In this document: positions 7,377 to 15,900 of the stretch, piece after piece
How the letters are laid out: each line of letters starts with the position of its first letter
Numbering within the stretch: position 1 is the first letter of the stretch
Made by a program: the position numbers and the translations under genes
From: Frankia alni
GTDB taxonomy: Bacteria; Actinomycetota; Actinomycetes; Frankiales; Frankiaceae
Direction of reading: 5' to 3'
Length of the DNA stretch: 35,789 nucleotides
Assembly: GCA_026225295.1 (NCBI GenBank)
Contig: JAMFSN010000184.1
Span: 1-35,789, forward strand
The notes under the pieces: model-generated
Seen by the model: the letters and a program-made list of their open reading frames with translations, nothing else
What the model was told of the DNA's origin: nothing
The model's database searches: none

Positions 7377-8741
7377 TCAGGGGAGCAGGGCCAGGGGGTC
7401 GGTGCAGAGCATCTGGGCCACCGCCCGGATGGCGGCCGGGTCGAAGACGTTGCCGTGGAACCCGATGTTCACGTCCAGTCGGCCCTGGACCTCTGAGAAG
7501 TAGACGGTGACGTCCTCCGGACGGCCCTGGGTGGCCAGCGCGTGGAAGCGGGCCTGCCGACCCCCGTCCAACCAGGGCAGATCGTCGAACACCGACAGCC
7601 GACCCAGGTGGTTGAGGATCGGGTGGGCCCGGGGCCGGGCCGGCCGGGTGGTCGGCGGGTTGTCCTCGCCGTGCCGGGCGGCGTGGACGGCGTAGAACGC
7701 CATCGTGGCCAGCGGCAGCGCTGAGGAGACGGAGGCCTTGAGCGCCCGGCCGATCGCTTCGGGATCCCGGGCGTCGTCGGGCGCGAGATACACCGGGACC
7801 GCGAAGTTGCCCATCACGAACGCGTCGGAACCCAGGTAACGACGGTTGTCGACAAGCGTCGTGAGGCCCGGCGCGGCCGGCGGCAGGCCGACCGCGGCGA
7901 GCGCCGGACCGGTCACCGCATAGAGCACGGTGGCCACGCTGGCGGTCGGCGCGTGGGCGTCCCGCCAGGCCCGCAGCCAGGGCAGCAGGTCGGCCGGGCC
8001 GCGCGCGCTGACCACCCGCAACGCGGGGCTCCAGGCCACATCGTCGGGATCCGGACCGGATGCCTCACCGGGCTCCACCCCGGGAGGCCCGCCGTGGGCC
8101 GGGTGGTCGGTTCCGGCGTCGGCTGCCCGCCCGGACCCGGGCCCGGAAGCCGGCCCGGACCCGGAATCGGCCGGGGGCGCCGGGCGCGATTCCCGGAAAG
8201 TGCGGACCAGGGTGCCCGAATCCTGGATCCAGGACCGCGCGAGCGCCCGGGCCATCGGCGCCCGGGTCCGCGCGACCAGCAGCTCGGAGGGCGTGCCACC
8301 GACCGCCGCCGCCCGCAGCACGGCGGCCGCGACCCGGCGCGACGTCCACCCGTCGTACAACCAGTGCTCAAGGTTCAGCGCGAACACCTCACGCCCGACG
8401 CTGAACCGCAGCGGCACGTCGGGCGCCGACCGGTGCAGAGCGGCGACGACCTCATCCGGGTCCGACCCGTCGGCGTCGACGGCCGTCACCATCCGGTCGC
8501 AGTGCCCGGCCAGCTCCGGTCCGGGCACGTACTCCCAGCGCGAACCCTCGACCCGCCGCCGGAACAGACGGTGGTGGGGAGCGACGGCGGCGAGCCGGCG
8601 CAGCGCGCCCCGGACCGCGTCGACGCCCGGGGTGTCGAGGCCCCCGATGAGGTTCACGGTGCGGGCGTCGAGCCACATCCGGTCGCGCGGGTTGAACGGC
8701 CGGGCCCGCCGGCCCGGCCGCCGCGCGGCATCAGTCGGCAA
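7377..8741 (-). CDS. Condensation-domain/WES-like acyltransferase
   Basis: A stand-alone protein of 454 residues resembling the condensation/acyltransferase superfamily (NRPS C domains, PapA, wax-ester synthase/DGAT). FNPRDRMWLDART near the N-terminus matches the opening of this fold. The HHxxxDG active site appears as E125-H126-WLY-D130-G131-W-T, keeping the second, catalytic His but replacing the first by Glu. A Gly/Pro/Ser-rich, probably disordered insert lies at about 185-235. MGNFAVPVYL resembles the later conserved strand. It may acylate the glycan or a sugar intermediate (inference); activity is not assured. The start is a TTG at 8741; the next Met (8678) would cut the conserved opening. 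It follows the 3,5-epimerase gene by 48 bases and probably shares its transcript. Confidence 0.65.
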   Translation of the reverse strand: MPTDAARRPGRRARPFNPRDRMWLDARTVNLIGGLDTPGVDAVRGALRRLAAVAPHHRLFRRRVEGSRWEYVPGPELAGHCDRMVTAVDADGSDPDEVVAALHRSAPDVPLRFSVGREVFALNLEHWLYDGWTSRRVAAAVLRAAAVGGTPSELLVARTRAPMARALARSWIQDSGTLVRTFRESRPAPPADSGSGPASGPGSGRAADAGTDHPAHGGPPGVEPGEASGPDPDDVAWSPALRVVSARGPADLLPWLRAWRDAHAPTASVATVLYAVTGPALAAVGLPPAAPGLTTLVDNRRYLGSDAFVMGNFAVPVYLAPDDARDPEAIGRALKASVSSALPLATMAFYAVHAARHGEDNPPTTRPARPRAHPILNHLGRLSVFDDLPWLDGGRQARFHALATQGRPEDVTVYFSEVQGRLDVNIGFHGNVFDPAAIRAVAQMLCTDPLALLP

Positions 8742-8789
8742 CGCCGGCCCCGGCCCCGGCCGGTGGTCCGGCCACTCCGCGTCCGGGGG

Positions 8790-9332
8790 TCACGCGTCGC
8801 TCCTGGGCCTGAGCAGCGCCCAGGCCTGGTCCTTGGCCGAGATGACGCTGACCGGCAGCGGCCAGTCGATGGCCAGCGCGGGGTCGTCGAACCGCAGCCC
8901 CCGGTCGTGCCCGGGCGTGAACGGGATGTTCATCTGGTACACCGCCTCGGTCGCGTCGACCAGGGTCTGGTACCCGTGGGCCAGCCCGGGAGCCACGTAC
9001 AGGGCCCGGCGGTTGTCGGCGGTCAGCTCGACCGCGACGTGGGTCAGGTAGGTCGGCGAGTCGACCCGGACGTCGACGATCACGTCGAGCAGGGCACCCC
9101 GGGTGACCCGGACGAGCTTCGACTCCCGCAGCGGCTCGGCCATCCAGTGCAGCCCCCGGACGGTCCCGGCCCGGTGGTTGTAGGCGAGGCTGCACTGGGC
9201 GACGACCGCCTCCAACCCGGTCGCGGCGAAGTCATCGGCGCTGAATGTCCGGGCGAACAGGCCCCGCTCGTCGGAGAACGCCTCCAGGTCGACCGTGAAC
9301 ACGCCGTCGATGGTGGTGGGAAGAATCTTCAT
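8790..9332 (-). CDS. dTDP-4-dehydrorhamnose 3,5-epimerase family (RmlC-like)
   Basis: A cupin-type sugar-nucleotide epimerase of 180 residues, the usual length. It has the family signatures GTVRGLHW, KLVRVTRGALLDVIVDVR, LYVAPGLAHGYQTL and FDDPALAIDWP. The His of RGLH is at the position of the RmlC catalytic base. It inverts C3 and/or C5 of a 4-keto-6-deoxy sugar nucleotide. Whether the product is rhamnose-like or a branched sugar depends on partners: a C-methyltransferase and an SDR enzyme are in the locus, but rmlA, rmlB and rmlD are not visible. The ATG at 9332 starts the family-typical MKILPTTIDG; the ribosome-binding site is weak. It lies downstream of the SDR gene after a 149-base repeat-filled gap. 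Confidence 0.88.
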   Translation of the reverse strand: MKILPTTIDGVFTVDLEAFSDERGLFARTFSADDFAATGLEAVVAQCSLAYNHRAGTVRGLHWMAEPLRESKLVRVTRGALLDVIVDVRVDSPTYLTHVAVELTADNRRALYVAPGLAHGYQTLVDATEAVYQMNIPFTPGHDRGLRFDDPALAIDWPLPVSVISAKDQAWALLRPRSDA

Positions 9333-9368
9333 AGGTGATGGCCACGGCTCTCGTCGGGTTCGGACCAC

Positions 9369-9472
9369 CAGCGGTTCTGGAACATCAGTGGTTCTGGACC
9401 CTCAGCGGCTCCAGGAACACCGGTGGCTCCGGAAACATCATGATCTCCGGAACATCCATGATTCCAGCAGGT
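9369..9472. repeat. Degenerate 17-18 bp tandem repeat between SDR and epimerase genes
   Basis: Six consecutive units of 17-18 bases start at 9369, 9386, 9403, 9421, 9439 and 9456. Their consensus is roughly cagcggctcyggaacat. They fill most of the 149-base gap between two same-strand genes. They do not form a CRISPR: units abut without spacers and differ from each other. Function is unknown. Confidence 0.65.
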
Positions 9473-9481
9473 CGGGGAACG

Positions 9482-10507
9482 TCAGTAGGTCCAGAACAGC
9501 TCGGCGTCGACCTGCCGGGTCGCGATCAGGTGCTGGAGCTGCTTGAGCCGGGTGTGGCCGCGCCCAGTGAACGTCTCAGAGTCGAGCTGGATGCTGGTGA
9601 AGATGTCGAAGAGCTGGCGGGCGCCGCGCAGCGCGTCCCACTCGCAGGCGAACCCGGGCAGCTGGCTGTGGATCTTGTCGAACGAGACGCGGTAACTGCG
9701 GTTGTCGCCGCCCGCGTCGCCGAAGGTCAGCTGGCAGCCCGGAAAGACCGACGCGACGGCGTCCGCGATCTCCTTGACCTGGTAGTTCTGGGCGGTGTCG
9801 CCGACGTTGAAGATCTGGTTGTGGATCGCGGCGCGCGGGGCGACCAGCGCGCACCGGATCGCCTTGGCGATGTCGAGGGCGTGCACCAGGGGCCGCCAGG
9901 GGGTGCCGTCGCTGGTCATCGCGATCTCGCCGGCGGTCCAGGCCACCCCGGCCAGATTGTTCAGGACGATGTCGAAGCGCATCCGCGGGGACGCGCCGTA
10001 CGCGGTGGCGTTGCGCATGAAGGTCGGCGAGAACCCGTCGGCGGCGAGCGGCGCGACGTCCCGCTCAACCAGCACCTTGCACTGGGCGTAGGCGGTCTGG
10101 GGATCGACCGGTGAGGTCTCGGTCACGTCGTCACCCTCGGCCACCCCGTACACGCTGCAGGAGGACATGTAGACGAACCGCGAGACGCCGGCCTCCTTGG
10201 CGAGCGTCGCCAGCCGCACCGACCCGACGTGGTTGACCTTGAAGGTCACGTCCGGCGCGAGCTGCCCGAGCGGATCGTTGGACAGCTCGGCCATGTGCAC
10301 GACGGCGTCGAAGCCTTCGAGGTCGTCGGCCGTCAGGTGGCGGAGATCCTTGTTCAGCGTGTACGGCGTCCGGTCGCCCCCGCGGTAGAGCCAGCCCTGC
10401 TTGTAGTAGCCGGTGTCGAGGCCGGTCACCTCGTGCCCGTCGCGCATCAGCTCGGGCGCCAACACGCACCCGAGATAGCCCTCGGTACCGGTAACGAGAA
10501 CCTTCAT
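9482..10507 (-). CDS. NAD(P)-dependent sugar epimerase/dehydratase (extended SDR)
   Basis: An extended short-chain dehydrogenase/reductase of 341 residues, acting on nucleotide sugars. The N-terminal Rossmann loop is T6-GTEGYLG13. SSCSVYG supplies the catalytic Ser region and TAYAQCKVLVE the Tyr-x3-Lys pair. WRPLVHALDIAKAI and NQIFNVGD are typical of the substrate half. The exact reaction (4,6-dehydratase, 4-reductase or epimerase) cannot be assigned. The ATG at 10507 has a strong GGGGAGA site upstream. The gene is divergent from the oxygenase gene and heads a minus-strand set with the RmlC-like epimerase and acyltransferase. Confidence 0.87.
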   Translation of the reverse strand: MKVLVTGTEGYLGCVLAPELMRDGHEVTGLDTGYYKQGWLYRGGDRTPYTLNKDLRHLTADDLEGFDAVVHMAELSNDPLGQLAPDVTFKVNHVGSVRLATLAKEAGVSRFVYMSSCSVYGVAEGDDVTETSPVDPQTAYAQCKVLVERDVAPLAADGFSPTFMRNATAYGASPRMRFDIVLNNLAGVAWTAGEIAMTSDGTPWRPLVHALDIAKAIRCALVAPRAAIHNQIFNVGDTAQNYQVKEIADAVASVFPGCQLTFGDAGGDNRSYRVSFDKIHSQLPGFACEWDALRGARQLFDIFTSIQLDSETFTGRGHTRLKQLQHLIATRQVDAELFWTY

Positions 10508-10652
10508 GTCCGATCTCCCCCCACCACGACGCCGTGCCCCCGCACCGAAAGTACCGAAGCACCCCTCTGATCGCGCGGCCGCCCGATCGGTGGGCGACCG
10601 CCCGGACCCGCTACGGGCCACCCGTCGGACCTCCGGAAATTGTCTGCCGATT

Positions 10653-10658
10653 TAGCAT
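10653..10658 (+). promoter_or_regulatory. -10 element of a probable leaderless promoter
   Basis: TAGCAT ends six bases before the ATG at 10665, in a short AT-richer patch. No ribosome-binding site lies before that ATG. This spacing fits a leaderless transcript, common in actinobacteria. No clear -35 is seen. Confidence 0.4.
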
Positions 10659-10664
10659 TGCTCC

Positions 10665-11636
10665 ATGACTGACCAGCCGGTTCCGGTGATCGACGCGGGT
10701 CGGGCGAGCGGCCCCGAGCTGGCCGCCGCCCTCGAGCGCGCCTCGTGCGCGTTACTGGTCAACACCGGCGTCCCCGACGCACTGCGCGGCGCGATGGTCG
10801 AGGCGGCCCGCACGTTCTTCCACCTGCCCCGGGAGCAGAAGGCGCGGGTCGAATGGCCCGGCACCCGCCCGTGGACCGGCTGGCAACCCGTGCGCGAATG
10901 GGGCCCGGAGGTCTCCGGGTTCGCCCGCCCGGATCTCGTCGAACGGTTCGAGGTCCAGCTGCCGATGCCGGACGGCCCGGTGGCGGCCGTCGACCAGGAC
11001 CACTGGGCCACCACGTTTGCCCTCTGGCCGGACCACCCGGCCGATCTACGAAGCCGGTGGACGGCGTTCTACGCGGCCCTGGCCGGGCTCTCGTCCCACC
11101 TGATGGGACTGCTCGCCGCGGCCTACGAACTGCCCACCGACGAGCTGGCGGCGTGGACGGACCGGCAGTTTTCGAACCTGGTCGCCAACTGGTACCCGCC
11201 TCAGCCGGCCCCCCCGCCGGCCGGCGCGGTGCGCCAGCACGCCCACACCGACATCGGGGGCCTGACCCTGCTGTGGGCCGACGATCAGCCCGGCGGCCTC
11301 GAGGTCACCTTCCCCGGCCAGCGGGGGTGGACGCCCGTTACCCTTCCGCCGGATGCCTTCCTCGTGCAGGCCGGTGATCTCCTGGCCCGGTGGACCAACC
11401 ACCGCATCCGGGCCAATGTGCACCGGGTCGTCAACCCGCCACCGGCGCTCGCGGCGACCACCGAGCGGATCTCGGTGGTCTTCTTCCACCACCCGGACCT
11501 GTCCACCGAGGTGCGTCCGGCGCCGTCGGTGCGACGGCCGGACCAGCGCGCGGACCGGGCCGTCCACGCCGGCGCGCACGTGATCAAACGGCAGCTCGGA
11601 GGAGTTGGCGTAACCAAAACAACAACGCCCGAATAG
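10665..11636 (+). CDS. 2-oxoglutarate/Fe(II) oxygenase, isopenicillin N synthase-like
   Basis: A 323-residue non-haem iron oxygenase of the isopenicillin N synthase/2OG dioxygenase family. The N-terminal part (VPVIDAGRA; FFHLPREQKARV) matches the DIOX_N region. The C-terminal jelly-roll has the iron triad H194-x-D196 and H253, and R268-x-S270 for the 2-oxoglutarate carboxylate, so it looks active. Family members hydroxylate, desaturate or cyclise small molecules; the substrate is unknown. Placement between sugar-nucleotide and glycosyltransferase genes suggests a glycan-related role, but only by context. The ATG at 10665 is probably translated from a leaderless message. The glycosyltransferase gene follows on the same strand. 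Confidence 0.85.
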   Translation: MTDQPVPVIDAGRASGPELAAALERASCALLVNTGVPDALRGAMVEAARTFFHLPREQKARVEWPGTRPWTGWQPVREWGPEVSGFARPDLVERFEVQLPMPDGPVAAVDQDHWATTFALWPDHPADLRSRWTAFYAALAGLSSHLMGLLAAAYELPTDELAAWTDRQFSNLVANWYPPQPAPPPAGAVRQHAHTDIGGLTLLWADDQPGGLEVTFPGQRGWTPVTLPPDAFLVQAGDLLARWTNHRIRANVHRVVNPPPALAATTERISVVFFHHPDLSTEVRPAPSVRRPDQRADRAVHAGAHVIKRQLGGVGVTKTTTPE

Positions 11637-11737
11637 AGACAACACGCGTCTATCCGTTGTGTATCGGTTTGGTGAATGCCAACGCCCGGCCCGGATGGGA
11701 GACTGTCTGCGTGCAGAGACCACAGGGGGCCACCGAA

Positions 11738-12664
11738 ATGGTGGAAACAGGCATTGCCGACAGTGGGCTCGCGGCCGGCTGGGACTTCGAGGTCGTCGTC
11801 GTCAGCTTCCACAGCCGGGGCGAGTTGACCACCCTCATCGCCGGGCTACCGGCCGATCTACCACTGGCCATCGTCGACAACGCCTCGGGCGCCGACCAGG
11901 TCGGCGAGCTGGTGGCCGACCGGCCGAGCGGACGGTACGTCGATTCCGGCGGCGGTAAGGGCTACGCCAAGGCGGCGAACATCGGGGTCCGGACGTCGTC
12001 CTATCCCTTCGTCGTGTTCGCCAACCCCGACAGCCGGCCGACCGTCGACGTCATGATCAAGCTGGTGGACGACCTGCGGGCCGATCCGACGCTGGCCACC
12101 GTGGCGGCCACCATGAAGGCCAAGGACAACACCATCGAGCTCGGCAACGGCGGCTGGGAGCCGACCCCCCGGCGGGTGTTCCTGCACGCCATCGGGGCCC
12201 ACAAGCTGTTTCCGACCGTCGGTCTGTTCGCCCGGCCGACGCCCGGCCGGCCGATCAACGTCGACTGGATGACCGGCGCGGCTCTCGCGACCCGGCGCCA
12301 GACCTTCGTCGACCTCGGCGGCCTCGACGAGCGCTACTTCGTCTACAACGAGGACGTCGCGCTCGGGCGGCGGGTCCGCGAGGCGAACATGGGTCAGAAG
12401 CTGCGCACCGACCTGCTGGTCCCGCACGACGCGGGCAGCTCCGGGGCCGGCAAGACCTGGATGCTGCAGATGCGCGGCGCGTCCATGATCGCCTATCTTC
12501 GCGATCACAACTCGGCCGGCCGGGTCTCCGCCATGCGGGCCCTGTTCGTCGTCGGCTACCTGGCCCGCTGGGCCGTCCACCGGGCCCGCGGGAACCAGCG
12601 GCTGGCCGCCGAACACCTCGCGTACGTCAAGGGCCTCACGATCGGACGTCCACCCCAGGAGTAA
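11738..12664 (+). CDS. Family 2 (GT-A) glycosyltransferase, rhamnosyltransferase-like
   Basis: An inverting GT-A glycosyltransferase of 308 residues. It starts with FEVVVVSFHSRGEL, then LPLAIVDNASG, GKGYAKAANIG and the metal-binding FANPDSRP. The acceptor side has DWMTGAALATRRQTFVDLGGLDERYF and the acidic NEDVALGRRV. The order resembles rhamnosyltransferases such as WbbL, but specificity is not certain. Two starts are possible: the ATG at 11738, with GGGGG eight bases upstream, and an in-frame GTG at 11711, with GGGAG upstream, adding nine residues. It lies 101 bases after the oxygenase gene. Confidence 0.85.
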   Translation: MVETGIADSGLAAGWDFEVVVVSFHSRGELTTLIAGLPADLPLAIVDNASGADQVGELVADRPSGRYVDSGGGKGYAKAANIGVRTSSYPFVVFANPDSRPTVDVMIKLVDDLRADPTLATVAATMKAKDNTIELGNGGWEPTPRRVFLHAIGAHKLFPTVGLFARPTPGRPINVDWMTGAALATRRQTFVDLGGLDERYFVYNEDVALGRRVREANMGQKLRTDLLVPHDAGSSGAGKTWMLQMRGASMIAYLRDHNSAGRVSAMRALFVVGYLARWAVHRARGNQRLAAEHLAYVKGLTIGRPPQE

Positions 12665-12674
12665 CTCCCCCGAT

Positions 12675-12755
12675 CTCCTGCCTCACCCGGGGCTCCTGCC
12701 TCACCCGGGGCCCCTGCCTCACCCGACCGGCATCGGCCTCACCCGACCGGCATCG
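12675..12755. repeat. Short tandem repeats after a glycosyltransferase gene
   Basis: Two perfect 18-base units ctcctgcctcacccgggg (12675-12692 and 12693-12710) are followed by a partial unit and then by two copies of a unit cctcacccgaccggcatcg (12717-12736, 12737-12755). The shared core is cctcacccg. They begin ten bases after the stop of the plus-strand gene and lead into the dispersed repeat at 12772. Confidence 0.75.
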
Positions 12756-12771
12756 TCAGCGGACGCCCCAA

Positions 12772-12868
12772 CGCCCGTTGACTATGACGCCCGCCGGCGT
12801 CCACGCCGGAATCCGCAAGTGACCGGGTCAACCGGCGCTGGGACCTGCGGTGACGATGTCGCTCGCGG
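12772..12868 (+). repeat. Dispersed intergenic repeat copy B
   Basis: This lies between convergent genes (12665-12898). A 17-mer cgcccgttgactatgac at 12772 and a 42-base block starting gtcaaccggcgct at 12827 are both repeated at 28480 and 28535 with exactly the same 55-base offset. The 42-base blocks agree at about 33 of 42 positions by hand count. The segment ACGATGTCGCTCGC resembles ACGATGTCACTCGC in copy C. No coding sense is seen. Confidence 0.65.
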
Positions 12869-12898
12869 CCGGGAGCGGCCCTGGCCCCCGCCGACGGG

Positions 12899-14095
12899 TC
12901 AGGCTTCGGCGAGCGCCGGGTGGTCCTCGGTGGCCGGCGGGGCGGCGGCGACCGCGCCCGGAGCGACCCGCTCGGGCTTGGGCCAGGCCGCGTCGCCCTT
13001 GGCGCCCAGGAACCGCTTGACCCCGCCGAGCGCCACCGCCTGCAGGAAGAAAACCTGCCCGACGAGGCGGACCGGGGCCGGCGGCCGCTGGCCGGACGCC
13101 ACCGCGGCCAGACTGGCGACCCCGACGGCGTTGCCGGCCAGGAACAGCCGGGCCAGCCGGCTGCCCCGGGCCGCCGCCGGAACGGCCAGGCCGACCAGCG
13201 TCACGTGGGCCATCGGGCCGAACGAGGAACGCACCAGCCGGTGGCCCCAGATCTGCGGGGTCACCGGAAGCGCGCCCGGGACGAGCACCTCGCGGCGCCG
13301 CCACAGCAGGTCGAGGTTGATGGCCACGACCCGGATACGTCGTTCCCACTCGTCGCGGAAGGTCGGGCTCGAGGATTCCATCGTGTAGGCGGACGGCTCG
13401 TACACGACCCGCTGACCGGCCTCGACGACGTCCAGGGCGATCCAGGCGTCGTCGACCATGACACCGGCCGGGATTCGCTGGAACACCTCGCGACGGAAGG
13501 CCAGCAGTTCCCCGACGACGCCCAGGGTGTTGCCGGTGGCCGACTCGCGCTGCTTGAGCCACGACTCGAACTTCCAGTAGAAACCCTGCGCGCCGGACGG
13601 GTCGTCGACCCGCTTCTCGCCGGCCACCGCGCCGACCGTCGGGTCGGTGAAATGCCGGGCGATGGCCCGCAACGCGCCCGGCCCCATCACGGCGTTCGCG
13701 TCGGTGAGCACCACGATGGGTGAGGTGGCCGCCTCGACCCCGCGGTTGACGGCCTCGATCTTGCCCAGGCGTTCACCGGAGAACAGCACCGTCACCCCGG
13801 GACGGCGGGCCGCCTGGGCGGTGGCCGGATCGTCGGCCACGATGATGATCTCGGTGGGACCGGGGTAGGCGTCACCGGTCAGCTCGTCGATCTTCGCGCC
13901 GATGACGGCCGCTTCACGGTACGCGGCGACGACAACGGTGAGCGCCGGCCAGCTTTCCGGATCACGGGCCTCGGGAGCGTCCAGTCCCCGACTGCGCAGG
14001 CCGATGTAGACCGGGTAGACGACATGCCCGTAGAGCATTGTCAGCCCCAGCAAACCGGCGGACACGTATCGACGAGACGTGGGCGTTACCGTCAT
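12899..14095 (-). CDS. Membrane-associated family 2 glycosyltransferase
   Basis: A GT-A glycosyltransferase of 398 residues related to processive, membrane-bound GT2 enzymes. An N-terminal hydrophobic segment (about 10-32) is followed by ALTVVVAAYREA, EIIIVADDPAT, GKIEAVNRGVEAA and VVLTDANAVMGPGAL (the DxN/DxD site). GVMVDDAWIALDV gives the acidic acceptor motif and ERRIRVVAINL occupies the QxxRW region in altered form. Hydrophobic segments follow after about 280. It probably extends a glycan at the inner membrane face. The start is the ATG at 14095. It is divergent from the next glycosyltransferase gene and its end faces repeat copy B. Confidence 0.85.
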   Translation of the reverse strand: MTVTPTSRRYVSAGLLGLTMLYGHVVYPVYIGLRSRGLDAPEARDPESWPALTVVVAAYREAAVIGAKIDELTGDAYPGPTEIIIVADDPATAQAARRPGVTVLFSGERLGKIEAVNRGVEAATSPIVVLTDANAVMGPGALRAIARHFTDPTVGAVAGEKRVDDPSGAQGFYWKFESWLKQRESATGNTLGVVGELLAFRREVFQRIPAGVMVDDAWIALDVVEAGQRVVYEPSAYTMESSSPTFRDEWERRIRVVAINLDLLWRRREVLVPGALPVTPQIWGHRLVRSSFGPMAHVTLVGLAVPAAARGSRLARLFLAGNAVGVASLAAVASGQRPPAPVRLVGQVFFLQAVALGGVKRFLGAKGDAAWPKPERVAPGAVAAAPPATEDHPALAEA

Positions 14096-14283
14096 GCCGG
14101 CCAGCTTAATGTGCTCGGCGGTTCCCGACAGATGGGCCCCGCTCTATTGCGAACTGGGACAAACGGCTTCGCTTGGTGCTGGAGCGACCATGGCCTCCGG
14201 TAGCGCGAAAAAATCATGATCGCGCCACCTTCGGCCTGTCCGCGCCGGCCGAAAATGCCTCTTGTGCATCTTCGCGGCGGTAT

Positions 14284-14300
14284 CGCTACGCTTAGTAGCG
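14284..14300. promoter_or_regulatory. Inverted repeat in a divergent promoter region
   Basis: CGCTAC-gctta-GTAGCG has perfect 6-base arms. It sits in the 292-base divergent gap (14096-14387) between two glycosyltransferase genes, which is AT-richer than its surroundings. It could be an operator for a dimeric regulator. No consensus was recognised. Confidence 0.3.
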
Positions 14301-14387
14301 GTCAGGCGGGCGTCAGACCCCGGGATTGTTTCCGCCCGGTAACGCGGGACCATACGGAGAAGACACGACAGTCGAGAGCGGGGGACG

Positions 14388-15746
14388 ATGCAGGCCGCAG
14401 CGAGGTCCACAGCAAGGTCCGACGGGGGAACCGGAACGTCCGCCGCCGGGGCCGGGGGCGCGCCGCGGTGGCTGGTCATCGCCGAGGAGCCGTTCCTGCC
14501 GGCCGACGCCGGCGGCCGGGTCGAGACCATGAATTTCCTGTCCGCCGCCCACGCGGCCGGCATCGACCTACGGGTCCTCATCCCGACCAGGGAACCGCTC
14601 GACGAGGCCCGCTATGCGGCCCTGCTGCCCGGGGCGTCGATCGTGGCCCTGCCCCGCGACCCGTCCCCGCTGGCCCACCTGTCGCGGGCGCCCTACGTCC
14701 AGGCCTCCCGACCGGTCGCGCCGCTCGAACGGGCCCTGGAGGTCACCCCGCCGCTCGTCGACGCGGTGATCAGCTACAGCACGCGGGTCGCCCACCTCGG
14801 CGAGGTCGTCGCCCAGGCCTGGGGGATCCCGCATCTGGTCCGCTCCTACAACGTCGAAACCGAGTACTTCCGGGTCCTGGCCGGGCGCACGTCCGGCCCG
14901 CGCTCGGCCGCCTACCGGGTCGAATACCTGAAGATGCGGCGGGCCGAGGCGGCCATGCACACCTCGCCGACGGTCACCGCCATCGCCGACATTTCGCGCG
15001 AGGACCACGTCTGGCGCTCGGAGCGGGCCACCGTCCGCACGATCCACCTGCCGCCGTTCCTGCCCACCCCGGCCGGAGCGGACGGGGCACCCGGACCGGC
15101 CTCGGCCCGGGTGCCCGACCGGGTCCTGTTCGCCGGCTCGCTGGACACCCCGACCAATACCGAGGCGCTGCGCTGGTTCCTGTCCGCCGCCTGGCCGGCG
15201 CTGCGGCGGTTGCGCCCGCACGCCACCCTCCAGGTGGTCGGCCGGCGCGCCCCGGCCGAGCTGATCGCCGAACTGCTGGCCCATCCGGGCGTGACCGTCG
15301 AGGTCGACGTGCCGGACATGGCCCCGTACCTGGCCGCCGCCTCGGTGTCGATCAACCCGATGCGGTCCGGCTCGGGCGTCAACATCAAGATGGTGGACGC
15401 GATGGCCGCCGGCCTGCCGGTGGTCAGCACGGCGGTCGGCAGCCGCGGCATGCACTGGGAGCCCGGCCGGGATCTGCTGGTGGCCGACGATCCGGAAGGC
15501 TTCGCGCGGGCCGTGGCCCGACTGCTGGACGACCCCGGCCACGCGGCCACGGTGGCCGCCGCGGGCCGCGCGTTCGTGGTCCGCGAGCTGGACTGGGCCA
15601 CCTTGATCGACCAGATCCGCACGGAACTGCACGGACCGGGAAGCGTCACGGCCGGTCCGGAGCCAGCCGGCGCCGACGTAGACAGCGCCGAGCCGGGCAG
15701 CGCCGACGTGCGCGGCCCGTTCGAGCCCCGGACCTCCGCCGTCTGA
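14388..15746 (+). CDS. Family 4-like glycosyltransferase
   Basis: A GT-B glycosyltransferase of 452 residues. A low-complexity N-terminus (about 1-27) precedes PRWLVIAEEPFLPADAGGRVETMNFL, a typical opening for this subgroup. The donor half has RVLFAGSLDTPTNTEALRWFL, LQVVGRRAP, SVSINPMRSGSGVNIKMVDAMAAGLPVVSTA and a DLLVADDPEGFA stretch. Where most GT4 enzymes show E-x7-E, the second acidic residue is an Asp (MVDAM) and the first is replaced. That also occurs in some subfamilies, so loss of activity should not be assumed. The ATG at 14388 has GGGGGA immediately upstream. It is a single-gene unit ending at the convergent region that holds repeat copy C. Confidence 0.83.
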   Translation: MQAAARSTARSDGGTGTSAAGAGGAPRWLVIAEEPFLPADAGGRVETMNFLSAAHAAGIDLRVLIPTREPLDEARYAALLPGASIVALPRDPSPLAHLSRAPYVQASRPVAPLERALEVTPPLVDAVISYSTRVAHLGEVVAQAWGIPHLVRSYNVETEYFRVLAGRTSGPRSAAYRVEYLKMRRAEAAMHTSPTVTAIADISREDHVWRSERATVRTIHLPPFLPTPAGADGAPGPASARVPDRVLFAGSLDTPTNTEALRWFLSAAWPALRRLRPHATLQVVGRRAPAELIAELLAHPGVTVEVDVPDMAPYLAAASVSINPMRSGSGVNIKMVDAMAAGLPVVSTAVGSRGMHWEPGRDLLVADDPEGFARAVARLLDDPGHAATVAAAGRAFVVRELDWATLIDQIRTELHGPGSVTAGPEPAGADVDSAEPGSADVRGPFEPRTSAV

Positions 15747-15900
15747 CGCCCGGTGGCCGCCGGGTGGCCGGGTCAGCGGGCCTTGGAGCGTGCGTTGGCG
15801 CAGCCGGTTCGCGGGTTGTCTGGGGTTGTGGGCTGGTTCCGGGTGCGGTCGCGGGCGGGGTTCGGGTCAGGTCGCAGGTGGGGTGGCGTCGGTTGGCGGA

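Noticed and set aside
9369-9472. Possible CRISPR array
   Set aside because: Units of 17-18 bp abut without spacers, are degenerate, and no cas genes are near.
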